From: G963664115 sp965263045
GTDB lineage: Bacteria; Acidobacteriota; Terriglobia; 20CM-2-55-15
Assembly (NCBI GenBank): GCA_965263045.1
Contig: CBDHGK010000041.1
Coordinates: 992,001 to 1,056,000, forward strand
Length of the DNA stretch: 64,000 bases
Direction: 5' to 3'
This document shows, in pieces, positions 1 to 8,141 of this stretch. Position numbers and translations under genes: made by a program. The notes beneath the pieces were generated by a model. It saw only the letters and a program-made list of their open reading frames with translations. It was not told the origin of the DNA and did no database searches. Within the stretch, counting starts at the first letter, position 1. Every line of letters begins with the position of its first letter.

Positions 1-31
1 CCACTGCCGATGTCTCTGTTACAGGCCACTA
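1..31. repeat. End of a palindromic repeat element (copy D), cut by the window edge
   Basis: These 31 bases match the right arm of the palindromic element at 23382-23409 apart from about two substitutions. The rest of the element lies outside the window. The terminal TAG of the element, read on the minus strand, is the stop codon of the adjacent GTPase gene. Confidence 0.7.
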
Positions 32-544
32 GGACTGGCCAACGGAGCGGCCTCCCAGCATGCTACGCGACAGGGAAATGAAGGCTGTCTCGACCCCGTC
101 GCCGGTCTTGGCACTGGCTTCGATGAACTCTGCGCCCAGGTCGGCCAACTGACCCATCACGTCTTCGTCCAGTTCCCAGTCCGTCTTGAGATCGCTCTTG
201 TTGAGCACCACGATGAACGGCAGGTCGCCGAGCACACCGTCGTTGTTCTCACGCACGGTCAGTGCCGTCGTCATCGTTTCCGAGCGTGTCGGATCAACGA
301 CCAGCAGGAATCCGGCCGAGCCCCGGAGGTAGGACTGGCGGACACTCTCGAAGTCATCCTCCCCGTGCAGGTCCCACAGGATCAGGCTGAGATCGCGGCC
401 ATCGACATTCACCGCATGCCGGTCAACTTTGACGCCCACCGTCGTATGGTATTTTTCCGAAAAAGTGGAGTGGACGAAGCGCGACACCAAGCTGGTTTTT
501 CCCACCGCGAAAGCGCCGAGCATGCACACCTTTTTTTGTGTCAT
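29..544 (-). CDS. Rab/Ras-like small GTPase
   Basis: A single-domain GTPase of 171 residues, the usual size for the Rab/Ras superfamily, so it probably acts as a GTP-dependent switch in the cytoplasm. The P-loop is GAFAVGKTS at residues 10-18, the G3 region is WDLHGEDD from residue 57, G4 is NKSD at 115-118 and G5 is SAK at 144-146. There is no C-terminal prenylation cysteine, as expected in a bacterium. G3 differs from the common WDTAGQE, which may affect GTP hydrolysis. The start codon overlaps the stop of the upstream OmpA-domain gene by 4 bases (ATGA), so the two are translationally coupled. That arrangement suggests the membrane protein is its partner or regulator, as in MglA/MglB-type pairs; this is inferred from gene order. 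Confidence 0.9.
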   Translation of the reverse strand: MTQKKVCMLGAFAVGKTSLVSRFVHSTFSEKYHTTVGVKVDRHAVNVDGRDLSLILWDLHGEDDFESVRQSYLRGSAGFLLVVDPTRSETMTTALTVRENNDGVLGDLPFIVVLNKSDLKTDWELDEDVMGQLADLGAEFIEASAKTGDGVETAFISLSRSMLGGRSVGQS

Positions 545-2301
545 TGCGCGCCCTCCGCACCGTTCTGGTTGAGCGTTATCTCGAAAGTGACCCTCCGGTT
601 TCTTGGGTCGACTGGTAAAACGGCGTCGGCGACGGGTTCACTGTCGCCGACCGCCCGAATCGTGATCACATCCGTATCGATGCCGTCCGCCCGGAGCGAA
701 TCCGCCACCGCGCGGGCGCGGTTCTCGCCAAGCAGAATATTGGCCGCCCGATCGCCGGAGCCGTCAGTGTGGCCGACAACCTCCATTCCCACCTGGAGGT
801 TCTCAGCCCCGGCCGCGTCGAGCAAGCGGGCGAATGTCTCGCCGATTCGCGTCAGGACGATTCCGGATGTCGAATCCGTAAATGCCTCTCCAGAGGCGAA
901 GGTTATCTCAGATGCTTCGATTGCAGCTGCCAGCTCGAGAATGTGGTCGCCGATGCCGACACTCAGACTGGAATCGTCATAGTTCACGACCCCGGGCAGG
1001 AGTGCCGCCAGCCGTCGCGCTTCGGTGGCCCATGCGGTGTCGGAGGTCCCCGACGCCGTCAGCCGTCCGTTTTCGAATTCGAATGAGACACCATCCGGGG
1101 CCTCGAGCAGTCTGGCAGAACGCGCGACGACGAACTCCGGCGCGTCCGAATAAAAGGTATGCCACCGCGCGTTGATTCCCGATGCTTCGATGCCATACTG
1201 GACGAACAGAGTCTCGGGATCGTTGGCCATGGGATCGCGCAAACCTTCGACGCGGTATTGCCGCCAGAATTCCCGGTCCGAGTCCAGGACGATGATTCCC
1301 GCTTGCGCATCCACGGCGCTCAGGGCGCCCGACCACCGGCGCACGTCCATGAATTCCAATATCAGGAATCCTGTGACCAACACGCCCAGAATCACGGCTG
1401 GAACCATCATCCGATTCGAGGTCTCCGGAGGGATCGCGTAGCGTTTGAGCAGGCAGGCTTCCAGAAGCGGAATGGCGGCCTGGAACTGGCTGTTGTCTCC
1501 GTCGAAATCCTCAAGCCACCGTCCGTACTTGTGGTGAACCTGTTCCAGAGCGACCTTGAGCGGCTCTCTGAGATCTTCCGGCGGGTTACCGCGCACCACA
1601 CCGACGATAAACGCCTGGGGCCCGGGCTCGACCAGAACGTTGAGCTCACCGAGCCGGATCCCGTCCAGTGACTCGGAATTTCCGGTATCGAAGGAATCCT
1701 TGACGAAGTCGCGGATTGCCGCAAGCATTGCCGAAACCGTCTGGGCGTCTTTGGAGGGAACCGTCGGATCCACGACGTGTTCGAGCAAGAGGCCCGTTTC
1801 CGCGTGGATCAGAAATATCTCCTCGAGACTGTAATCGAGCGTGTGCAGCAGGGCAACCTCGGCGAAGGGCCGGCCCGACTGGTAGGCCTCGAAACGCCAC
1901 CGGAGTCCACGCACCGAGCAGGTGCTCTCCACCAGTGTGTTCAGCGATTCGATCATCGAAGTGAACGTTTCGGTGATGGACTTTCGGATCGCCGGGCCAA
2001 TGACGGGAAAGATCGCGTTCACCAGTACCTGCGGGTCCCGCTTGATCGACAATCGTATTGTTTCTTCAACGCTCGGGGTGAGTGCGGGCTGTAGCGTCCG
2101 CTCACCTGTTGATGTGGAAATCGCGTCGGGAAGAACCGCGCTGACTTCCGATGCCCGCCGCCTGGGATCGTCGAGGCGATCTTTGAGCTCACCGATGGCT
2201 TCCTGCTCAGGGCCCAGCAGCAGCTTGCGCAGTTCGACCATCGGGTCCTGCTCCGGCTGCGGGCTGACGGCGTTTTGGTCTTCAGGCGGGTGTTCAGGCA
2301 T
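541..2301 (-). CDS. Membrane-tethered OmpA-domain protein with a roadblock-like cytoplasmic part
   Basis: About 586 residues from the ATG at 2301; a GTG three codons upstream is an alternative start. Numbering from that GTG, residues 1-300 look cytoplasmic, and residues 160-240 show a strand/helix pattern reminiscent of roadblock/longin folds (for example LIHAETGLLLEHV). One membrane segment lies at about 301-321. A periplasmic part follows, ending in an OmpA C-terminal peptidoglycan-binding domain at about 465-585 with the motif VVGHTDGSGD and later NRRVTFEI. The protein would span the inner membrane and bind the cell wall. It is the middle gene of a three-gene operon and overlaps the GTPase gene by 4 bases. 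The OmpA domain and the membrane anchor are well supported. The roadblock-like assignment is a visual impression only. Confidence 0.85.
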   Translation of the reverse strand: MPEHPPEDQNAVSPQPEQDPMVELRKLLLGPEQEAIGELKDRLDDPRRRASEVSAVLPDAISTSTGERTLQPALTPSVEETIRLSIKRDPQVLVNAIFPVIGPAIRKSITETFTSMIESLNTLVESTCSVRGLRWRFEAYQSGRPFAEVALLHTLDYSLEEIFLIHAETGLLLEHVVDPTVPSKDAQTVSAMLAAIRDFVKDSFDTGNSESLDGIRLGELNVLVEPGPQAFIVGVVRGNPPEDLREPLKVALEQVHHKYGRWLEDFDGDNSQFQAAIPLLEACLLKRYAIPPETSNRMMVPAVILGVLVTGFLILEFMDVRRWSGALSAVDAQAGIIVLDSDREFWRQYRVEGLRDPMANDPETLFVQYGIEASGINARWHTFYSDAPEFVVARSARLLEAPDGVSFEFENGRLTASGTSDTAWATEARRLAALLPGVVNYDDSSLSVGIGDHILELAAAIEASEITFASGEAFTDSTSGIVLTRIGETFARLLDAAGAENLQVGMEVVGHTDGSGDRAANILLGENRARAVADSLRADGIDTDVITIRAVGDSEPVADAVLPVDPRNRRVTFEITLNQNGAEGAQ

Positions 2302-2330
2302 TGGAAGCACGCGCTGGACGCGTCCCGGCG

Positions 2331-2924
2331 CTAGACGCCAGGCAGTTTGAAATTATTCTGCAGGCGAACGGAAATTTCGGCAAACAGGTCCGCGAGCGCG
2401 GCGCGATCGGTCTTTTCCGTTCGAAGCTCCTCGATATGCGCCTCCATGGTTGCGACAATCGCTTCGTTCCCCTTCTTCATTTCCGCGCTGAGGGCCTTGG
2501 ACTGTTCGAGAATCTGTTCGCGAAGCGCCCGCTGGGTCTTTGCGGTCTGATCGTCGAGTTGACGGATCTTCTTGTCCAGGGAGGCCGACATCTCCTTCAG
2601 GTCGCGCCGCAGATCTTTCACGGTTGCAGTACGTTCACCCTGTTCCGTCTTGAGACGATCCGACAGCGCTTCGACTTCCTTCTTGATGTAGCGCTCCAGG
2701 GACTCGAACTTCTTGCCCGCATCGTCGCGCAGGGACGCCGCTTCCCGGGTGAGCCGGTCTTCCAGGCGGGCGATTCGTTTTTCCAGATCCCGGCTCTGAG
2801 CTCCAAACAGGATGTCGCGAATCTTGTCGACGTTGCCGTCTCCCCCGTCGATGTTGGGATTGCCGAGATCAGCCGATTGATTTTCTGCTGTCGGGGCTTT
2901 CGATTTCTTATTGCTGTTCGCCAT
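2331..2924 (-). CDS. Coiled-coil protein of the GTPase operon
   Basis: I do not recognise a named family. From the ATG at 2924, preceded by AGAGGAC, the protein has about 197 residues. After a polar start it is almost entirely heptad-like helix rich in Glu, Lys, Arg and Leu, with repeated runs such as RIARLEDRLTREAASLRD, so a long coiled coil is likely. An upstream in-frame ATG at 3041 with TTGGAG before it would add a Lys/Ser/Arg-rich basic tail of 39 residues, which could bind nucleic acid or be untranslated. The stop lies about 30 bases before the OmpA-domain gene, which places the two in one operon with the GTPase. A scaffold role for the GTPase complex is a guess. Confidence 0.75.
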   Translation of the reverse strand: MANSNKKSKAPTAENQSADLGNPNIDGGDGNVDKIRDILFGAQSRDLEKRIARLEDRLTREAASLRDDAGKKFESLERYIKKEVEALSDRLKTEQGERTATVKDLRRDLKEMSASLDKKIRQLDDQTAKTQRALREQILEQSKALSAEMKKGNEAIVATMEAHIEELRTEKTDRAALADLFAEISVRLQNNFKLPGV

Positions 2925-3522
2925 CGATGTCCTCTTGTTCTTTACCCTTGCACCCCGTTTGCCAGCGCTGCTTGCCGATCGGCTGGCGCGGGGTGAAGGC
3001 TTCGTACTCTTCTTCTTTGTCTTCTTGGTTATACCGGCCATGAGGCTCCAACTCTGCTCCATCCGGGTCCCGTTGATGCGAGAGAGCTTTAGCGGGCGGA
3101 CGGAAGCCTGTCGGGAGACTTTAATTGAGGACCAGAGAAAAATCCATAACTGATTGACTGCACAGATGGAACGAGGCTTTCTCGCAGCAGTATTGCGCCG
3201 CCGGGTGGACGGCGCATTTGCTCTATCCAGGGTTCGGGACGGAGCGATCCGGGCAATCGGAACAGGCACGGTCCGTTGAGGGATGTGGACTCAGCCACAC
3301 GCGCGGGTCGTCCCGAAACCGGCGACGATGGAGAGGATGCCCAACGACTCGGGGAACCGGCAGGCTGCGCTACCGCGGATGCAACGGAGAGGGTAAACTA
3401 CACGGGCCTCGAGATCCGGGGATCCATGACGCTTGAGCCGGGAATCGTGGCTCCAGTCCACTTGGAATACGAGATCGGGCATGACGCCCTGAATCCTCGT
3501 GTGCTGACACATTCGAGATTGT

Positions 3523-3595
3523 GGGCGGTTAGCTCAGTTGGAAGAGCGTTCGGTTTACACCCGAAAGGTCACAAGTTCGAGCCTTGTACCGCCCA
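3523..3595 (+). tRNA. tRNA-Val (anticodon TAC)
   Basis: A 73-base cloverleaf. The acceptor arms GGGCGGT and ACCGCCC pair fully, followed by discriminator A. The D loop contains TTAGCTCAGTTGG, the anticodon stem is TTCGG/CCGAA around TTTACAC (anticodon TAC, valine), and the T arm contains GTTCGAG. CCA is not encoded. Bases from 3552 to just past the 3' end (3597) recur at 12543-12588, which suggests the gene served as an integration site. Confidence 0.97.
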
Positions 3596-3597
3596 TT
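3552..3597 (+). repeat. Putative attL core inside the tRNA-Val 3' half
   Basis: This 46-base stretch, from the anticodon arm to two bases beyond the tRNA, matches 12543-12588 in direct orientation at 45 of 46 positions. The length and location are typical of attachment sites of tRNA-targeting integrative elements. The tRNA itself stays complete, as expected when an element carries a replacement 3' end. Confidence 0.7.
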
Positions 3598-3902
3598 ATA
3601 TTTAGAATGAATGCTTTAATTGGTTGGATATTGGATATCGGATGGAGAAAGGCCGCGTTGAAGGGGAATATCTAATACCATTTAAAAGCTTGCTCCTGTC
3701 TGGAGAACCGCTCCGGTAATTCTTCGCGGATTTTGAGTCCGTTCCAGCCTGTCCCGATACTGGTATGCCCAGACTTTCGTAGACACTTTTGAGAGCTAAT
3801 ATGAGGCGATTGTCAGGAGTGTTTTCATGGGACACCGGAGATACACGGACGCGTTCCGGTGAGAAGCGATCCGCCCCTGACAGAGCTATTCTTTCAGAAC
3901 GC
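3598..3902. other. Non-coding stretch after the tRNA
   Basis: About 300 bases. The only open frame (3602-3916 minus) has no recognisable domain and an unlikely composition, so I do not call it. No integrase gene is present here, although an island start at the tRNA would be the usual place for one. Confidence 0.5.
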
Positions 3903-4769
3903 TTACGGCGCCGCATCGGTTGACGATTCTGTGGGTGCCGGATTCTTGCCCCACCCTAGCAGGCGATCCAGTGCCCAGGGACCTCCGCCCACCGCCGCAA
4001 GGTAGAGGAAGGCAAAGCTGAAGAAAACGGCGTCCTCGCCCTGGTTCACGATGGGCCAGAACGCGCGGGGCTGGTGGCTGATGAAGTAGGCGACGGCCAT
4101 TTCACCGGAAAAGATGAAGGCCAGCGGTTTCGACAGCAGGCCGAGAAGGAGTATGGGGCCTCCGATCACCTCCATCACGTGCCCGACGCCCTGGAGCCCT
4201 TGGAGCGCTTCCCCCGGTCCCGGAAACACTTCGCCCGCTGGCCACGGCCATCCGAGCAAATCCTCCGTTCCGTGAGTGAAGAATAGAAATGTCACGACGA
4301 TCCGGTAAACGCTGACGAGCTGTGGCTCCCAGGCGGCCAGATAGTCGGTCGGCGGCTTGGTGAGTCCCCGGAACTTCGCGTCGAGGCTCCAGGGACCGCC
4401 GCCCGCCGCGGCCAGATAGAGGAAAAAGAAGCAGTAAAAGAAAGCCAGGTCGCCGCCATTGAGCCTCGGATACAGACCCTCCGGCGCAAAGACCGTCATA
4501 TAAACGATGGCCTGTTCGATCACCAGGATCAGGGAGATCGGCCGGGTGAAGATCCCGAGGAGAACGGCCAGACCGCCGAATGCTTCCAGAATCCCAGCCA
4601 GCGCTGTCCACGTAAACAGGTCGACTCCATCGAAGCCTCCCCCAGGCGGGGGGTAGCCGAAGACTGTCTGCGTCCCGTGCGCCATGAAAACAATGGCGAC
4701 GGCGATCCTCATGATACTCAGGATCTGTGGGCTCCATTGGCCGAGAAGCTGATTGAGCTTGCTGATCAT
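3903..4769 (-). CDS. Duplicated DoxX-family membrane protein
   Basis: From the ATG at 4769, preceded by GAGGGGGAAAG, the protein has 288 residues. It consists of two similar DoxX-like halves of four membrane helices each. Each half has the family pattern of a first helix ending in MAHGTQTVFGYP or FFTHGTEDLLGWP, and a later segment AFFYCFFFLYLAAAGGGPWSLD or FFSFAFLYLAAVGGGPWALD. Ordinary DoxX proteins are half this size, so this is a tandem fusion. DoxX proteins are inner-membrane proteins linked to redox or sulfur chemistry, but the family is broad and the role here is unknown. It is the first gene after the tRNA-Val and is transcribed towards it. Confidence 0.85.
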   Translation of the reverse strand: MISKLNQLLGQWSPQILSIMRIAVAIVFMAHGTQTVFGYPPPGGGFDGVDLFTWTALAGILEAFGGLAVLLGIFTRPISLILVIEQAIVYMTVFAPEGLYPRLNGGDLAFFYCFFFLYLAAAGGGPWSLDAKFRGLTKPPTDYLAAWEPQLVSVYRIVVTFLFFTHGTEDLLGWPWPAGEVFPGPGEALQGLQGVGHVMEVIGGPILLLGLLSKPLAFIFSGEMAVAYFISHQPRAFWPIVNQGEDAVFFSFAFLYLAAVGGGPWALDRLLGWGKNPAPTESSTDAAP

Positions 4770-5483
4770 AATGACTTTCCCCCTCGTGAGATGAGCAACG
4801 GCCGATGTCATGGGGCCGGCCTGAACACATCACCGCGGTTGTGGAGACGTTCTCCACGTGTGCAGTGTTTTCCAGTGAACGGATTCTATCGATCATGGGA
4901 CGGCAGGTCGAGTCGAATCGGTGGGCGGGTGGCGCGTTGGCAACGAGGTCGGGAAGGGAGCCGGAAGGGACGACATCAGTTGGAGTGCTTCAATCCGGCA
5001 ATACGTTGAATTTTATGAAGACGTCATCCGGAAGAGAAAGAGACTACGACCCGGCATCCTTGGTTGCCTCGCAGCCTTTAAAGCACGATCCGCACGATTT
5101 CTTCCGCTGAGTACTTTTTCCGCGTCTTTCGACGGTCAATCTTCTGCCGAGACTTTCTGTCTCATCCGATCGTCCTGCGGATCGTTCAGATCAGTGAAGT
5201 ACGTACTCCGAGCGAATGAAGGTTAGTCCGCAAACACTTTACGCGCGAAGTGATGGATTTCTTTTCAGCACGACCGGCAATCAGCGCCGAGGGCGAGGGC
5301 CGTTCATTTTTTGTACTTCGCCGACGGCAAACGAGTTGGCCTCGACAATCTCGAATCGTTCGTGAACGACGGGTTGAGGTTGGCTCAAATGTTGATCAAG
5401 GAGGTCGACGTCTGACATGTGTGATAAGGAAAGACTGTGGCAGGCCGACGCGATCAAATATCGGTGCTTGGTGATCGATTCGG
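4770..5483. other. Intergenic region with a possible gene remnant
   Basis: No convincing complete gene. On the plus strand, bases 5311-5418 read as FLYFADGKRVGLDNLESF and onward to a TGA at 5416. This looks like the C-terminal tail of a real protein, but no coherent upstream frame is visible. It may be a decayed fragment within the putative island. Confidence 0.3.
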
Positions 5484-6467
5484 TTAAGCGTTCAGTTCTT
5501 TCCACGCGCTACGCAACTTGGCATGAAGCATAAGCCAAGCGGTGTTCGGCGATTTCCGCCGGGTATTCAGCTTGTGGAAAGCCCAGCGCAGGTCGTGGCG
5601 GAAGTTCCAGTGCAACTCCTCCGTAGTAGAGATCCGGCGCACGCTACCGTTGGTTTCGTAACCGAGTTCGACTAGGAGATCCCCGGCGATCGACTCAAAC
5701 AGCAGCCGCTCGTTGGCGGTCATCTGGGTTTTCCACTTGTCCCAGTTGCTCTGCACAATTTCGGTTTCTGACACATAAGTACGTTTTGAGCCGCCGATGA
5801 GGAGTCGGCGTTCATCGCGCTCCAGGAAATTCGGCTTCAAAACGCCGGAGTCAAACGGCTCTCCCAGGAAAGCAAGCACTTGCCGCATCGTCTCTTCGGG
5901 AGCGGTAAGGAGTGCTTCATAACCGACCGCGAGGTACGCTCCGGAGGGCAGCGCCGCTCCGGCTGCGGATATCGTTTTCACGAAATGGCACCAATGGTTT
6001 GCGGCGACGTAGAGGTTCTGTGGACCGAACCCGGCGGCCAGAATGGACAGCGCCGCATCGCGGCCGTCGCGATAGATGTGTATGAACTGACAATCCGGAA
6101 AAATCTCGTGCAGTAACGGGATTTCCATACCGTACTGAGGCGTCTTATCGCCCCAACGCTCTTTGCCCTCCTGCTCCGCCCACGCCTCATAGAGCTGCGC
6201 GATGACCTGCCGGAAAGAGCGGCAGTGCTGAAAGCAGGACGGATCGAGGTTTAGTCCCCATCGCTTGACCCAGCGGAGGCCAAGAATACGTCGGCCCAGT
6301 TGGCGTGCTTCACGTTCGGTCCGCGGATCGCCATAGGCTCTGTAGTACAAGGGGATAAAGTGCGACTCGCCGGGAAACGTGATCCTCGGATGCGCCCGCA
6401 ACAGATCTCGCAGCAAGGCGGTCCCACTGCGCGGCGAGCCAACGATGAAAATAGGACGGTTGTTCAC
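5484..6467 (-). CDS. Sulfotransferase family protein
   Basis: A soluble protein of 327 residues in the PAPS-dependent sulfotransferase fold. The 5'-phosphosulfate loop is at the N terminus (IFIVGSPRSGTALLRDLL, residues 6-23). The 3'-phosphate-binding region is FIHIYRDGRDAALSI near residue 130. The protein would transfer sulfate from PAPS to an acceptor, probably a sugar or lipid, in the cytoplasm. The substrate cannot be read from the sequence. A second, unrelated sulfotransferase, a flippase and an acyltransferase lie nearby, so decoration of a surface glycoconjugate is the simplest reading. Confidence 0.88.
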   Translation of the reverse strand: MNNRPIFIVGSPRSGTALLRDLLRAHPRITFPGESHFIPLYYRAYGDPRTEREARQLGRRILGLRWVKRWGLNLDPSCFQHCRSFRQVIAQLYEAWAEQEGKERWGDKTPQYGMEIPLLHEIFPDCQFIHIYRDGRDAALSILAAGFGPQNLYVAANHWCHFVKTISAAGAALPSGAYLAVGYEALLTAPEETMRQVLAFLGEPFDSGVLKPNFLERDERRLLIGGSKRTYVSETEIVQSNWDKWKTQMTANERLLFESIAGDLLVELGYETNGSVRRISTTEELHWNFRHDLRWAFHKLNTRRKSPNTAWLMLHAKLRSAWKELNA

Positions 6468-6609
6468 GATGATTTAGCTGCCGACTCAGGCCGAACGCAT
6501 CCGTGGTCTTCGGCGTTGTCTGAACACATCGGGTTCACTCAAACGACCTTCCTCAGTCGAAACGCTGAACGATTGCTTCACAAATCATCATCACGATGGC
6601 TGAAACGCT

Positions 6610-6882
6610 GGCAGCCTGTGGCATAAGTCTCAAGGGCCGCGCGTAGGGGTCTTCGGGTTGCAGACGCGAAGTGAGGAGCGGAACGATGGCTTTTCATCGT
6701 GACCGACGAGGGACAAAGCCTCCGGCCCGAATCCCCCTGCGCCCAAAGGGTTACGGCGAAACGGGGCCGTCTTCGTTGTCGCCGACTCCTCGCAATGAAT
6801 GAGCATTGCATTGTCGTCGCCTCCTAGAATCCGGCCCCGTTTCGTCGTAACGCGGCCCTTGAGACTTATGCCACAGGCTGCC
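6610..6882. repeat. Long palindromic repeat element, copy A
   Basis: The outer arms 6610-6641 and 6851-6882 are a perfect 32-base inverted repeat. Inside, 6751-6769 pairs with 6832-6850 as a 19-base stem with a single G-T wobble, enclosing the core with GTCTTCGTTGTCGCC and CTCCTCGCAATG. A side branch at 6642-6750 shares blocks with copy B (CGCGAAGTGAGGAG, TTTCATCGTGACC, GGACAAAG). The element lies between two minus-strand genes and contains no credible coding frame. Its ends resemble the ends of copies B and C (CCTGTxxCA). Confidence 0.85.
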
Positions 6883-6892
6883 GGGTATCATC

Positions 6893-7819
6893 TCAGATTC
6901 TTCCCAGCAGCCATCCGTGCCAATCCGCGGGGTAGTCTCGGATATGGCGCTGCAAACGCTGCGCGAATCGATGGACGGCTGCATTTACAAACTCATTCTT
7001 GCCCGCGTCTCGATCCGCGACGATTGGCTCTTCGATAAAGACTCGATAACTCAGTTGGCTTTCCTGCACTGCAAATACGGTGAGGAGCGGGGAACCCTGC
7101 CTCCATGCCAAAGCCGGAGCTCCTGTCGCAAAGGAGGCGCTCGTGGCGAAGAAGTCTGTAGTGACGTTCTGCGTGCTGTGGTTCTCTCCCATTATCGACA
7201 CGCAACCGTTCGCGGAGAGGCGGCTCTTGAGACGGTTCAAATACCCCAGGGAACCGTTTAACGGTATGCCTATCCGCTCGAATAGATATGGGGTTTCCGC
7301 ACGTACATATAACGGTGCGAGCACCCGCAGCGCGAATCGTGACATAGAGGGCGCACCGTGTTCTTCACGACTCAGGTGGGTGAGGTCAATACCCGCAAGC
7401 GAGAGAGCCTGTTCGAAGATCGGCTGACTGCCAAATGTCATCACCCAAAACACCACTCCGCGCCCCTGGTCGAGGCTTTGCAGTGCGTGCTCTCTGCCTT
7501 CGGTTTCGATTCGAGGTTGCCACCCTCTGTGGCGCAACCCACGCACGCGGCCCCAGCCGTCCTCGATACGCAGACGGTAATGCTGCCGCGCCCATCGTCG
7601 CGCTTCATTATTGCCGCCCTCGGGGACCAGAACCTGCTCCATCTTCGCGGCCAGGCGGAGCACCTTTCGCGAATAAATCCGCAAGTAAAGCGAACTCGTG
7701 ATGTCGATCAGCCGAGGGTCAAAGCTGCGCGGCAAGATCGTAGCCAGCGGATATCCAGCAATGAAAAGTAGCGTGAGCGGGATATCTCGCCATGTCACTA
7801 AGGACCGCTTGTTGGTCAT
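6893..7819 (-). CDS. LpxL/HtrB-like lysophospholipid acyltransferase
   Basis: About 308 residues from the ATG at 7819. The open frame extends to 7951, but the extra 44 residues look non-coding. The N terminus has one hydrophobic segment (DIPLTLLFIAGYPLATIL). The family features are a central segment around GRGVVFWVMTFGS, the block ANGCVSIMGEN, and the C-terminal YPADWHGW, which matches the terminal motif of lipid A late acyltransferases. The canonical HxxxxD catalytic pair is not obvious: VMTFGSQP stands where a His is expected, so activity may be altered. It probably acylates a lipid-linked glycan or lipid A-like acceptor at the inner membrane. Confidence 0.8.
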   Translation of the reverse strand: MTNKRSLVTWRDIPLTLLFIAGYPLATILPRSFDPRLIDITSSLYLRIYSRKVLRLAAKMEQVLVPEGGNNEARRWARQHYRLRIEDGWGRVRGLRHRGWQPRIETEGREHALQSLDQGRGVVFWVMTFGSQPIFEQALSLAGIDLTHLSREEHGAPSMSRFALRVLAPLYVRAETPYLFERIGIPLNGSLGYLNRLKSRLSANGCVSIMGENHSTQNVTTDFFATSASFATGAPALAWRQGSPLLTVFAVQESQLSYRVFIEEPIVADRDAGKNEFVNAAVHRFAQRLQRHIRDYPADWHGWLLGRI

Positions 7820-8141
7820 GCCGGTCCAAGCCTTAGGTGCTTTTCCTCCACAAGACAATTGTATCAGTCTGACCCAGTGAACCTTTTTGGCCGAGCGGAG
7901 ATTAAAGGCCCCCACAGCCGGTCGGATCGAGCGATGGAGATGATCGGACACTGACCTCCGAAGCTCTGGTAAATCTCAATTCCCATTGGGTGTCCAGCTA
8001 ACGATGATGGGTCAGCCGCATTCGTTCATCGTTGCTATAGTAGGCTGGCTTCACAGATATTCTGGAAGATGTGTCACGTCGCTGAGTGCAAATGACCCGC
8101 GGGAAAGGCTGAGTGTGGGGGCGAGCAACCGGGTAGAGCTG

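Noticed and set aside
3602..3916. Minus-strand frame of 104 codons after the tRNA
   Set aside because: No domain, no ribosome site and an Arg/Ser-rich composition typical of chance frames.
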